Source: Paramicrosporidium saccamoebae (taxonomy: Eukaryota > Rozellomycota). From it: a DNA stretch of 24,549 nt. Of this stretch, positions 8,017-16,206 are shown in pieces. Location: assembly GCA_002794465.1 (NCBI GenBank), contig MTSL01000121.1, positions 1 to 24,549 on the forward strand. Direction: 5' to 3'. The notes beneath the pieces are model-generated. The model was given only the letters and a program-made list of their open reading frames with translations. It had not been told where the DNA came from and did no database searches. Every line of letters starts with the position of its first letter. Position 1 is the first letter of the stretch. The position numbers were made by a program, and so were the translations under genes.

Positions 8017-9402
8017 TTATTCGTTCCTTGCGGTCCTCTTCCATTTTTCAAGCAGACTGTCTACAGAGACTGGTTCAGAATGGGGGTTAAATGTAAAGGA
8101 AGTATCACCTCCGTGTGCGATTAACTCCCGGGCGATTCCAATATTTCCAAGATATGCGGCCCACCAAAGTGCGCTTCGTCCATCCTGAGAATGATCATTA
8201 ATTAGCATAGAAAGTCTGTCTTTGGATACTTTTGCACCCTGAAACCAGGAAGTTAGGCTACGCAGACAGTCAAGTGATCCGGCCTTGACACAGGCAAAGA
8301 TGAGCTGGTGATAATCATCAGGAGGCGGGTCAGAATGAGAAATGAGCAATTTAAACGTATTTAGGCCGGGCGGTGAACGCGACAGTTCCAATAAAATATG
8401 ATCCAAAGCTGGCTTGATGCCAGATCTCAAAACAGCTTCAACGACCTTTTCCGATCCCGCCATAATTGCCGAGTGTAATACATCATGACCACAGGAATCA
8501 CGCAACATCCACATACTCGCATCACAGCGATCCATGATGAGCTGGACACATTCTACCGACGAGGAAAGAGCTGAATGATGAAGACACGTCCTCATGGCAA
8601 AATCTCTCGATGACAGATCCGCCTTGTTTTCTATAAGAAACTCGACAACTCTGGGTTGCCCACCACCGCAAGCGTACAATATGGGTGATGAGCCACTTGA
8701 AGAACTTACATAGGCAATAATCTTTGCAAACTTTTCAGGCTCGGATTCGCGAGCTTTTTGCATTACTTGCAAATGTCCATGGTATGCCAACACATGCAAC
8801 ATGTCTCCACGCCCCTCTTTGATTTCTTGAATAAACACATCGGTAGCAGCGTTCTGCCAAATGCGTGTTGCATCTAACGAAAAAGCGACCAATTCTTGAT
8901 AGGTCTGGTATGCGCCATCCGGATTGATTATGGCTACCACGGATTGCAAGCCCGGCCTACCCAACAATGCCGATAATTGCAACTTGTTCAGTCCAAATAC
9001 CACCGGCACTGAGAGCCGGTGCGCCTCAGCTAGCATCTCTCGCCAATCGACACTCCATTCCACATCCACCGCCATAACTAGAAGCCGTACCCGGCCAGCA
9101 CGCAAATGGCGAAGCGACTCTCGCAGTCCACAGACGAGACGCTTCTTTCCACGCTGAGAGTATCGATGCAGAGAAGTGAGCAAGAGATGCAATAGGGCGG
9201 TGGATTGATTTGTCAAGTGTTGAGAACAGTATGCCAGTGGCACACAATGCGTATCATGACGAGTCAGTCGCAGTGAGTAACGAACAAATTCATGTGGGGC
9301 CTCGATATAGCTTATATCTGGCAATTCTGGTGCCAGCTTTACCAACTGAGGCCGTGTCTTTTGCTGAGGGGCAAAATTAATCTGCAGACTCGATACAGGC
9401 AT
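8017..9402 (-). CDS. L7Ae (SBP2-like) RNA-binding domain fused to ankyrin repeats
   Basis: 461 aa, one exon, ATG at 9402. Residues about 60-215 match the L7Ae/L30e fold as found in SECIS-binding protein 2. Conserved pieces are KKRLVCGLRESLRHLRAGRV, RLLVMAVDVEW, LSVPVVFGLNKLQLSALLGR, SVVAIINPDGAYQTYQELVAF. The remainder has ankyrin-type units: GDMLHVLAYHGHLQVMQ, SPILYACGGGQPRVVEFLIE, TCLHHSALSSSVECVQLIM, DVLHSAIMAGSEKVVEAVL, SALWWAAYLGNIGIARELIA. L7Ae domains of this type bind kink-turn RNA, and SBP2 binds the selenocysteine insertion element. The ankyrin part should bind a protein. The combination in one uninterrupted frame is unusual. TATATAAT lies at 9463-9456. Whether it serves selenocysteine decoding or another kink-turn RNA is unknown. 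Confidence 0.75.
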   Translation of the reverse strand: MPVSSLQINFAPQQKTRPQLVKLAPELPDISYIEAPHEFVRYSLRLTRHDTHCVPLAYCSQHLTNQSTALLHLLLTSLHRYSQRGKKRLVCGLRESLRHLRAGRVRLLVMAVDVEWSVDWREMLAEAHRLSVPVVFGLNKLQLSALLGRPGLQSVVAIINPDGAYQTYQELVAFSLDATRIWQNAATDVFIQEIKEGRGDMLHVLAYHGHLQVMQKARESEPEKFAKIIAYVSSSSGSSPILYACGGGQPRVVEFLIENKADLSSRDFAMRTCLHHSALSSSVECVQLIMDRCDASMWMLRDSCGHDVLHSAIMAGSEKVVEAVLRSGIKPALDHILLELSRSPPGLNTFKLLISHSDPPPDDYHQLIFACVKAGSLDCLRSLTSWFQGAKVSKDRLSMLINDHSQDGRSALWWAAYLGNIGIARELIAHGGDTSFTFNPHSEPVSVDSLLEKWKRTARNE

Positions 9403-9603
9403 CTTCTGCGAGGGAATGAAATGTAAAGTTTCAAGTCACAGCTCAAAGTGCCACAATTATATACGTAAATCATATCGGATAAATCAAGGCCGTGAAAGAG
9501 CATATTTACAGATCAAATGCTTTCAATTGTACTACAAACTCCACACGCTTCACACACGGGTCTAATTTCTACAACCTGGAATAGCGGAGGGAAAAATGTA
9601 AAT
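9403..9603 (-). promoter_or_regulatory. Short intergenic promoter of the L7Ae-ankyrin gene
   Basis: This 201-bp spacer separates the CPSF73 stop and the L7Ae-ankyrin ATG, both on minus. It is AT-rich and contains TATATAAT (minus, 9463-9456) about 55 nt from the ATG. I see no gene in it. Confidence 0.4.
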
Positions 9604-11797
9604 TTATATGATAAAGTCGGGATCCAACATTGCTACAATTTTGTGAAGAGTTCGGGTGACCTGGTCAAAGGTGTCTCTATCTGTGCATTCCACACTATAA
9701 TCAGATTGCGAAACGGTCACCGTTTGATCATTGAGAGTAAACTGGTACACATTTTCATCGTCAATGTTCAGTTCTTGCAAAATACCAAAGTAGTTTTCTA
9801 AATAACTCTTAATCAAGACTTGGTGTCTATCCTTTGGTGGAATGACGGCAGCGTGGCTCAAATGATCGTGGTCGTGAGAGTGGTCATGTACATGAGAATG
9901 TTCGCTTTTGGTAGCCTTTACAGCTGCCCGAGACGATTCCGCACCAAGCAACAACATGACAATTGAATCTGCAGTAAGGTCGTTCATCGGGCTTCCTTCC
10001 CACTCCACAAGATACTCGCCCTTTCCGGCATTCTGAATTTGGAAACTGCCCATAACGACAAGTGATGAGTCGTCGGATGAGCATCGCTTTACATTCTTCT
10101 TGCCATACAGCTGGGATAGCAGATATTCGATTAGAGTAAAGGGAGCCCGACAAGTCACCGCCTGCCTCTCCAGGAGCTGCACTTTTCGCACATTCTGGAC
10201 GTATTCTGGCAGATCCTCAGTCTTGATGAGTTGGTATTCAAAATCCTTTCCCACCAAAACACCCTCTACAATAGAACCATCCACTTTGTTGGCGGGATCA
10301 GTGGCCAAATTACCAACAATCTTGATCATCTTTTCACCACGATAGCAAAGGTCGACGGACTCGCAATTCCTGGGCGTATGGATGTTAATAATCGTGTCCG
10401 TCTTGGTCCCGATCAGAAAACTTGCTGGAGTCAAATTCTTGTCTGAAATATTGTACTTGTGCTGAAGGGCAGACTTTAGACGGAGCATCTCGTTGGCCTC
10501 TCCGTGCACCAGAATGAGGTGAGGAGGTTTAAGAATATCAATAAACTCGCTGTTTTGAACAAAATCAACATGGGCAGAGAATGAAATATACTCGACACTC
10601 ATCCTCAACGGCATAGTGGCGCCAGAAAGTGCTGTGATTTCTTTGGGTTCGGTGAGAATTGTTTTGGCCAAAGTTCCCTCTACCACATAGCCCGGAATGA
10701 TCAGGCCGTTTTTGGGATTTGGACACCACAGCTCAAGCAGCTCTCTGCTAAGACCATTCTGCAACATGGCAGGACTGGCCATCATCACGCAAGGACCCGT
10801 ATCTTTGAGGTGTTCCATGCTCCGAAGATTGGCAACGTGTCTGAAGATGAATGGATTGGAGACGGCAATCTGTCGGCGGATGCGATCGTTCATCATATTG
10901 ACATAGGTCTGATATACTGACATGCATTTTTTGGCCAAGGGAGAGGCATAATAGACGGGAACACTGTGCAACTCGGGATGGGCCTGCCAATATTCATCGA
11001 GAATCAATAGCAATTCCTGGGCCCTTCCCAATGCAAAGACGGGAATAAGACATCGGCCACCGCGTCCAACAATCTCGTGCACAAGGTCAGTGAATCGCTT
11101 CTCACGCTCTAATCTCGGCTGATGGCTATGTACTCCATAGGTGGATTCGCAGACTAACACGTCGGGACGACTGGAGGGCGTCTCAGCTGCCATCAAATGA
11201 CGGTCCTCCTCTCTCGAGTAATCGCCCGTGTAGAGCACCTTTACTCCTGCAATTTCAATCAAGAACATGGCCGCTCCGAGTACATGGCCAGCGTTGAGGG
11301 CTGTGAATTTCACCCCATTCACCTCTACTTCTTGATGATAGTCAATGGGTGTGATGCGTTCGTAACTGCGGGTCAAGTCGGCTTCCGTATAAAGTTGGTC
11401 GTCGTCGCCGGCCACATTACTCACCTTGACATAATCAGCCAATAGCCATTTGTAAATGGCCTTTGTGGGATGTGTCATGTACACCTTGCCCTTAAAGCCC
11501 GTCTTTTCCATAAAATACGGCAGAGATGCTGCATGGTCCAAATGGAAACTACAATTTAGTAGAGTATTGGCGGTACTGGGTGATAAGAACAAGGTCTACC
11601 GTCTCAGGATCGATTTCATCAAAAAAGGGGAGGCCGGCAAGTCCCGTATACGCCGGATGAATGCCACAGTCCAACATGACTGTCTTTCCCTTAAAGCGCA
11701 GAATAATGCATGACCTTCCCACTTCGCTGCCAGCACCCAAAGGGGTGATGGATAACTGTTCAGAGCCAAAGAGCTCTACTGTCGGTCGCTTTGACAT
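9604..11797 (-). CDS. CPSF3: CPSF73/Ysh1 pre-mRNA 3'-end endonuclease
   Basis: 721 aa from exons 11797-11577 and 11548-9604. The 28-nt intron (11576-11549, GTACCG...TACTAAATTGTAG) falls inside a catalytic histidine codon. Splicing recreates THFHLDH (H74, H76, D78, H79). Other metallo-beta-lactamase/beta-CASP motifs: [94 protein letters not shown]73 is the nuclease that cleaves pre-mRNA before polyadenylation. The C-terminal domain carries a His/Asp-rich loop at about residues 622-640 ([17 protein letters not shown]), not a usual family feature. The gene begins 15 nt after the stop of the SAC3-like gene. Confidence 0.95.
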
Positions 11798-11811
11798 TCT
11801 AACAAAAACGC

Positions 11812-11817
11812 TTTATT
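11812..11817 (-). terminator. Poly(A) signal overlapping the stop of the SAC3-like gene
   Basis: GAA TAA A gives AATAAA spanning the stop codon, 14 nt before the CPSF73 ATG. If used, cleavage would fall inside the CPSF73 coding start, so the two transcripts must overlap or be made from one precursor. Confidence 0.45.
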
Positions 11818-12489
11818 CTTTTACTTTTATCGGTCCTGTCAGGGATTTATGGAAGGATTCGGGGTATTCTCGATAGGCCTTTTTGAAGTGCTCAACAGTA
11901 TTTGACAAGGCTATATTCCGTAAGAAATAAATAAAGGGACAGGGAAGGCTGGGAAGACTGCCGCTGACCGCATCGAACCGTGGAACATTTCCCGATCGAA
12001 TTGCGACCAAAAGATCGACTGCTGTCTGCAGCCAAGGAATACCCTTATTGAATCGCCACAGCAAGTGATTCAAGTCTTCGTTAGTGTTTAGGGACGATCC
12101 ATAGAACAGAAATAGCGCACAACTCACCCATCGTTGTTCTGCATCGACATAATACTCTAGCAAAAGTCGGTTTGCTGCTGCAGCAAACTCGGCGTATTCG
12201 CCCCTCTCCAGTGACAGCTCGGCACTGGCCTCGTAGACTCTGATAGCCACAGCGGCAGAATTCTTGCTCATGACAACAATTTCTCTCAACTTTCGCATAT
12301 CCATTGTCGTGCGCTCGTCCTAGCAATCAAATAATGGCATACGGTGGATGCCTTTTCAAGCGCAGCATCTAATAAAGCTTGGACTTTGTTGTCTGAAAGC
12401 GCTTTAAAGTGGGCGGGAAGGGTGCTTGAGCGACTGGGCAGATACAGGCCCTGAAACTCCTTTATCAATGTATCTACATCATCCGCCAT
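11813..12489 (-). CDS. SAC3/GANP/PSMD8-type helical protein (Thp3- or Rpn12-like)
   Basis: 217 aa from exons 12489-12343 and 12319-11813. A 23-nt intron (12342-12320, GTATGCC...TTGATTGCTAG) is needed to join the frames; a longer 3' site is possible. ATG 12489 is the first true ATG (MADDVDTLIKEF). The core AVAIRVYEASAELSLERGEY, AEFAAAANRLLLEYY, ALFLFYG, DLNHLLWRF, HFKKAYREYP matches the all-helical SAC3/GANP and CSN8/PSMD8/eIF3K superfamily. Spacing fits both Thp3/SAC3 (mRNA export/splicing) and Rpn12 (proteasome lid). It lacks the roughly 45 C-terminal residues of Rpn12, so I leave the symbol blank. Its neighbours are APC10 (53 nt upstream) and CPSF73 (15 nt downstream). Confidence 0.6.
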
Positions 12490-12542
12490 TGTGAGATAGT
12501 ATATTATATCCACAGACTAGGGATGAATAAACAAGAGTTATT

Positions 12543-13087
12543 TTATCGATAATCGGTCTTGTCGAATACTGAAGGATCTTTCGAGTACAAGTTGATTAGT
12601 CGTATCCTGCTGTCCTTGCCATTTGAAAAATTGGACATGACAATCAATCTCACGCAGAATGCGCTGACCGGCAGCTACATGTTAGGTATTTTAAAGGTCT
12701 ACATCATCGTTGCATTCGGTTAGACTTATCTGCACGGTATCATCATTGTCCTCAATGGTAATGCTTGTCACATCAAGGAGATGGTCGGGAGAGTCTCCCG
12801 CTTGAACAATGACAGCGGCTGGAGTATAACTTTCATCGCGGGCGTGATTCAGTTCCAACTCTAACGACTGCCAATCAGCTAAACACAATGGCTACTGTGA
12901 GCTGAATTCGTCGGGTAAAGTTGAATTGTATGTAATGAGGCAGCTGGCCTTCTGACCTACAAGGCAAGCAGGGCCAGCAAATCTACTGCCAATAAGTCTG
13001 CGAGTCCTTGTCGATTAGGAGCGAAGGCTCATGTCCCGTCTTCCATGAGGATGCCGATATGCACGCAAGTCTAGTGGCAACGACCAT
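12543..13087 (-). CDS. APC10: Anaphase-promoting complex subunit 10 (DOC1), four tiny exons
   Basis: 152 aa assembled from 13087-12987, 12956-12896, 12867-12703 and 12674-12543. The introns are 30, 28 and 28 nt (12986-12957, 12895-12868, 12702-12675). The last has a perfect CTAAC branch site. The spliced protein follows the DOC domain throughout: LLIDKDSQTYWQSEGQLPHY, IQFNFTRR, LNHARDESYTPAAVIVQAG, CVRLIVMSNFSNGKDSRIRL and INLYSKDP. These parallel human DDNLETYWQSDGSQPH, KSDESYTPSKISVRVG and IAVLANHQNGRDTHMRQIKI. APC10 is a processivity and degron co-receptor of the APC/C ubiquitin ligase. It starts almost at the domain edge and ends in KTDYR, without the usual C-terminal Ile-Arg tail that docks to CDC27. 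No single open frame shows this gene. Confidence 0.93.
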
Positions 13088-13131
13088 CCACCACCGCCAG
13101 TCTCGGAAGGAAAATTGATTTTTATTCGGTA

Positions 13132-14113
13132 CTAAAACTCGCTTCCAAATCCTGAAAATGCGTCCGAAGGACGTCCACCAAAGACTAAACTTGAACAAAA
13201 GTTACAAATGTACCTGTGGATGAGTTTCCAAAAGGAGAAGTGTGTTCTACCCCGTTCATCACAGTGGGCGTAGCTATAGATGAACAGTGTCCCCATATAG
13301 TTAGTACAGGAAATGTTGGCTTTGGGAGGTTCTTTGATTTTAGAATCGTCTGACCAGTCTGTTAATCGGGTCGCCAACTTGGGATTGGACCCGTAACTAG
13401 ACGAAGAGCGTACATTTGTCATTAACGGTGCTAAAATTAATACTGCAGGCGTGCGTACTGGACATTGTAGCAGAATTTGAACCAAGAGTGTTCCGAGGCA
13501 TACTCACGTCACTCTCCATGTCACTCGAACCCGCATAATTCCTCAACAACATGGCTCCTTTCCGACGATCACCGACCACATCCAGTGCCGCCTTGGACAA
13601 TCCCAGCTGCTCCAATGTCGGAGTGTTTGGGAATGCGTCAAAGTCGATTCCTTCAGGTCGGGTGGCGGAGCGGGGAGTAGATTGCATGGCACGCTGACGG
13701 AGCGGCGTCGCAAAACGAGAAAGACGACGAGCACTGCCTTCAGTGGTAACATCCATCGTCGACATTGGTGTACTGGGCTGTGGACGGATAATGTCGTTGA
13801 GACGGTCAAGAAGAATGTCAGTCTGCTTTGGGTCCAAAGAATTTTGCAAATCATTTAGTGCACCATCAATACGCTTCAGCTCAGAAGAGTATTCGCTTGT
13901 AATGCTCATAACGACCGCTCGGTCTTCGGGAGCAATCGCACTGGTCTGATTCAGCAATCCGGTCAGTTTTGAGAGCTGCCTGTCGACCTCTTCTGACAAT
14001 TGTAAGAGTTGCTCTTTAGAGTCCAGCTCGGGAGTATCGTCCGTCATCAAAGTATCCATAGCAGACGACGGAATAGTCGCAGTGCTCTTAATCTTTGCCA
14101 AAAGGGCCAACAT
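13132..14113 (-). CDS. SKA3-like kinetochore protein (tentative), three tiny introns
   Basis: 296 aa from exons 14113-13459, 13430-13308, 13273-13214 and 13184-13132. Introns are 28 nt (13458-13431), 34 nt (13307-13274) and 29 nt (13213-13185). Reading through the first would add a junk tail and stop. Splicing gives a continuous Ser/Thr/Pro-rich C-terminus ending SGFGSEF. Residues about 30-105 form a helical/coiled segment (EQLLQLSEEVDRQLSKLTGL, SSELKRIDGALNDLQNSL). The middle has TP sites and DAFPNTPTLEQLGLSKAAL, resembling the repeated TPxLxxxGLS motif of SKA3. SKA3 is part of the kinetochore-microtubule SKA complex and is phosphorylated by Cdk1 at TP sites. The match rests on this motif and layout only. 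AATAAA follows at 13126-13121. Confidence 0.5.
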
Positions 14114-14165
14114 CGCGCCAACAAAAGCAATTAATTGATTTAATATCTTTCACAGAGTCGGTGCA
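14114..14165. promoter_or_regulatory. 52-bp bidirectional promoter
   Basis: Only 52 bp separate the ATGs of the SKA3-like gene (minus) and UMP-CMP kinase (plus). The spacer is AT-rich (AATTAATTGATTTAATATC) and must hold promoter information for both directions unless the elements lie inside coding sequence. Confidence 0.5.
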
Positions 14166-15026
14166 ATGTTTCTTTCCAGGTTTGGCGAGCGTGGATTTTT
14201 GGGTGCTCTACGTCTCGTCCGCCATCTGTCCACTGCCAAGGCCGTGCCGGGAGGGAGCAGCAGGATTGGACAGCGATTCGCGCTTACGGGGACAGTTTGT
14301 TCCGGTCTTGCCGCCGGATATTATTATTCCTCCATTCCAATGGTCAGCGCCGCACCCAGCGCAGCTGAAAAGACTGGAGCTATGCAATCCTCCGCATTGC
14401 CGCCGCTTCCAAAGCTGGACACTAGCCACAGTGCAGCATTTAATGCAGAGAACACTACTGTTGTTTTTGTATTGGGCGGTCCCGGGGTCGGGAAAGGAAC
14501 ACAATGCACAAAGCTGGTCGAGGAATTTGATTTTGTGCACATCTCTGCCGGCGATCTGTTGCGAGATGAGCGTCAGAGGAAAGGATCACCTTACGGTGAG
14601 CTGATTGAACATTACCTGCGAGAGGGCAAGATTGTTCCTCACGAAATCACAATCTCTCTCATTCTCAATGCTATGAAGTCTAGCTCTCCTTCCAAAAATC
14701 GCTTCCTCATCGACGGCTTCCCCCGAAACATTGACCAAGGGATCGAATTTGAGACGGCCATTTGTCCTAGCAAAATGGTGCTCTTCTTTGAGTGCGGGGA
14801 GGACGAAATGCTGAAGCGACTAATGGTGAGAAGTCAGAGCAGCGGCCGCACCGATGATAACGTGGATTCTATTAAAAAGAGATTTAGGACGTTTCAGGAT
14901 TCCACGATGCCAGTGAGAGAGTTTTACAGCGACTTGGGCAAGCTGAGGGCTGTGAATTGTGTTGGAAGTGTCGGCGAAGTTTATGAACGCACCAAGAAAG
15001 CGGTGCATGAACTGGCAGAGATATAA
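14166..15026 (+). CDS. URA6: UMP-CMP kinase with mitochondrial-type N-terminal extension
   Basis: 286 aa, single exon, ATG at 14166. Residues about 97-286 are a nucleoside monophosphate kinase of the UMP-CMP type: P-loop GGPGVGKGT (104-112), HISAGDLLRDE, the EGKIVPHEIT segment, LIDGFPRNIDQ, SSGRTDDN and IKKRFRTFQDSTMPV. It makes UDP/CDP from UMP/CMP with ATP. It is closest in wording to yeast Ura6. The first 95 residues add an Arg-rich amphipathic start (MFLSRFGERGFLGALRLVRH) and a hydrophobic stretch (FALTGTVCSGLAAGYYY, about 38-54). This suggests import into mitochondria with an inner-membrane anchor, as annotated for Ura6 orthologues of some filamentous fungi. ELP4 starts 8 nt downstream. 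Confidence 0.92.
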   Translation: MFLSRFGERGFLGALRLVRHLSTAKAVPGGSSRIGQRFALTGTVCSGLAAGYYYSSIPMVSAAPSAAEKTGAMQSSALPPLPKLDTSHSAAFNAENTTVVFVLGGPGVGKGTQCTKLVEEFDFVHISAGDLLRDERQRKGSPYGELIEHYLREGKIVPHEITISLILNAMKSSSPSKNRFLIDGFPRNIDQGIEFETAICPSKMVLFFECGEDEMLKRLMVRSQSSGRTDDNVDSIKKRFRTFQDSTMPVREFYSDLGKLRAVNCVGSVGEVYERTKKAVHELAEI

Positions 15027-15034
15027 GACTCCCA

Positions 15035-16072
15035 ATGCAACTGACCTCCCAGTCTAAAAATAAACCGTTAATGTCTTTTGTTAGACGGACGACGAGCACT
15101 GGTTTGGACAAATGTCCTCGGGGTTGCCGTACCACCGCTTCAGACGTCGTGGTTACTGGCACCGGCGTGCCATCATTTGATAAACTCTTCCTCAACGGCT
15201 TGCCAGTAGGCTCTGTTATTGCCATCCGCGAAGATTGGCCACGGTCCTCCTCAAATTACTCCAGTTGCTTGTTGAAATGCATCTGCGCCGAGGCGCTCTC
15301 TGCTGGCCAGCATTTACTTTACATTGATGAGACTGAATGTGACACTTTTCTCAGTGCCCTTCCCGCCCCGGGAAAGTGCGAAGAGCAAGGCGAAGCTGTC
15401 CAAGACGAAAAAATGACCATTGCTTGGAGGTACAAGCATTTGCGTAGCTTTGACGATGCACCAGCGGCAAAGGTGCAGGATCGCGTATTTGACCTGGGGA
15501 AAAAGATGGATGCAGTCGAACTTGCAAAAGGAACTGTGGTGACTGCGACCACGCTAGATCTGGAAAAAGTTGAGAAATTATTACACGCCGCCAAGAAGGA
15601 GAATACTGTTTTGAAGGTCGTTTTGCGTTCCTTTGCGTCCCCGTTATATTTACCTGGTGAGTGCGCCAGATTGTTATATCAACTGCGCCAACTTGCGGCA
15701 TTGCACCCTTCTAATGTAATCATCTTCCTTACCATCCCAGCCTATACCTTTTCGTCAAATTCCACAGAGCTGGCAGACATTGAGAGTCAATGCGATCTTG
15801 TCATTGATATTCAGTCATTCGTTGGGACTCCCCAAGAAAGGATCCGTGCGCTCAACGAGTATAATGGATTTCTGCGTATCGTCAAGCCTTTGCGTGTTCC
15901 CGGCTCCTTGGCGCTGGCGATTCCAGAGACTAATGATCTTGCCTTCAAGGTAAAGAAACGGCAGCTATACTTTGAGGCGTTTCATCTTCCCCCTGATTCA
16001 GACGTCTCCACTCCACAGACTGTATCCACAACTGGCTGCAACTCGATGGAGACAAATAAACTAGACTTTTAA
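15035..16072 (+). CDS. ELP4: Elongator complex subunit 4
   Basis: 345 aa, single exon, ATG at 15035, 8 nt after the UMP-CMP kinase stop. It has the PAXNEB/ELP4 RecA-like fold without Walker residues: VVTGTGVPSFDKLFLNGLPV, GSVIAIREDWPRSSSNYSS, a MTIAWRYKHL segment, FDLGKKMDA, VVLRSFASPLYLPGECARLL, SNVIIFLTIPAYTFS, CDLVIDIQSFVG, YNGFLRIVKPLRVPGSLA and the hallmark DLAFKVKKRQLYFEAFHLPP. ELP4 with ELP5 and ELP6 forms the hexameric ring of Elongator, which helps make mcm5-type modifications at wobble uridine of tRNA. Length is a little shorter than human (424 aa). I see no intron. Confidence 0.93.
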   Translation: MQLTSQSKNKPLMSFVRRTTSTGLDKCPRGCRTTASDVVVTGTGVPSFDKLFLNGLPVGSVIAIREDWPRSSSNYSSCLLKCICAEALSAGQHLLYIDETECDTFLSALPAPGKCEEQGEAVQDEKMTIAWRYKHLRSFDDAPAAKVQDRVFDLGKKMDAVELAKGTVVTATTLDLEKVEKLLHAAKKENTVLKVVLRSFASPLYLPGECARLLYQLRQLAALHPSNVIIFLTIPAYTFSSNSTELADIESQCDLVIDIQSFVGTPQERIRALNEYNGFLRIVKPLRVPGSLALAIPETNDLAFKVKKRQLYFEAFHLPPDSDVSTPQTVSTTGCNSMETNKLDF

Positions 16073-16116
16073 TGAGTTCTAAGATTACGATTTTGGGACG
16101 AGAGTGATGTGACTTT

Positions 16117-16206
16117 ATGACGGTGGTGAACTTTCCATATAGAGATATGACAGTGGTGAACTTTTCATATAAAAATGTCATGACAGTGGTAGATTATCCA
16201 TGTGGG
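16117..16206. repeat. Three copies of a 30-33 bp repeat at the IDO 3' end
   Basis: Copies begin at 16117, 16147 and 16180 with ATGAC(A/G)GTGGT(G/A), followed by (A)ACTTT(C/T)CATAT or GATTATCCATG. The third copy holds the last codons and stop of IDO. The first two lie in its 3' UTR, in the 105-bp gap between the convergent ELP4 and IDO stops. This looks like a tandem duplication of the gene's terminal codons. Confidence 0.8.

Noticed and set aside
12286-12513. A 75-residue frame starting at 12513 as its own gene
   Set aside because: Its first codon is GTG, and it crosses the 23-nt intron into noise. The true start is ATG 12489 and the frame continues after splicing.
12691-12888. A short separate gene on minus
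   Set aside because: It begins with TTG and is exon 3 of APC10; the DOC domain continues on both sides after splicing.
13397-13458. The end of the SKA3-like gene at the stop near 13397
   Set aside because: Removing a 28-nt intron (13458-13431) restores a coherent frame that ends at 13132, just before AATAAA.
14095-14604. Plus-strand 169-codon frame (and minus frames at 14208-14542)
   Set aside because: They are shadows of the UMP-CMP kinase, which has the P-loop and all kinase motifs in another frame.
16117-16206. CRISPR or transposon end repeats
   Set aside because: Only three copies, contiguous, and derived from the last codons of IDO.
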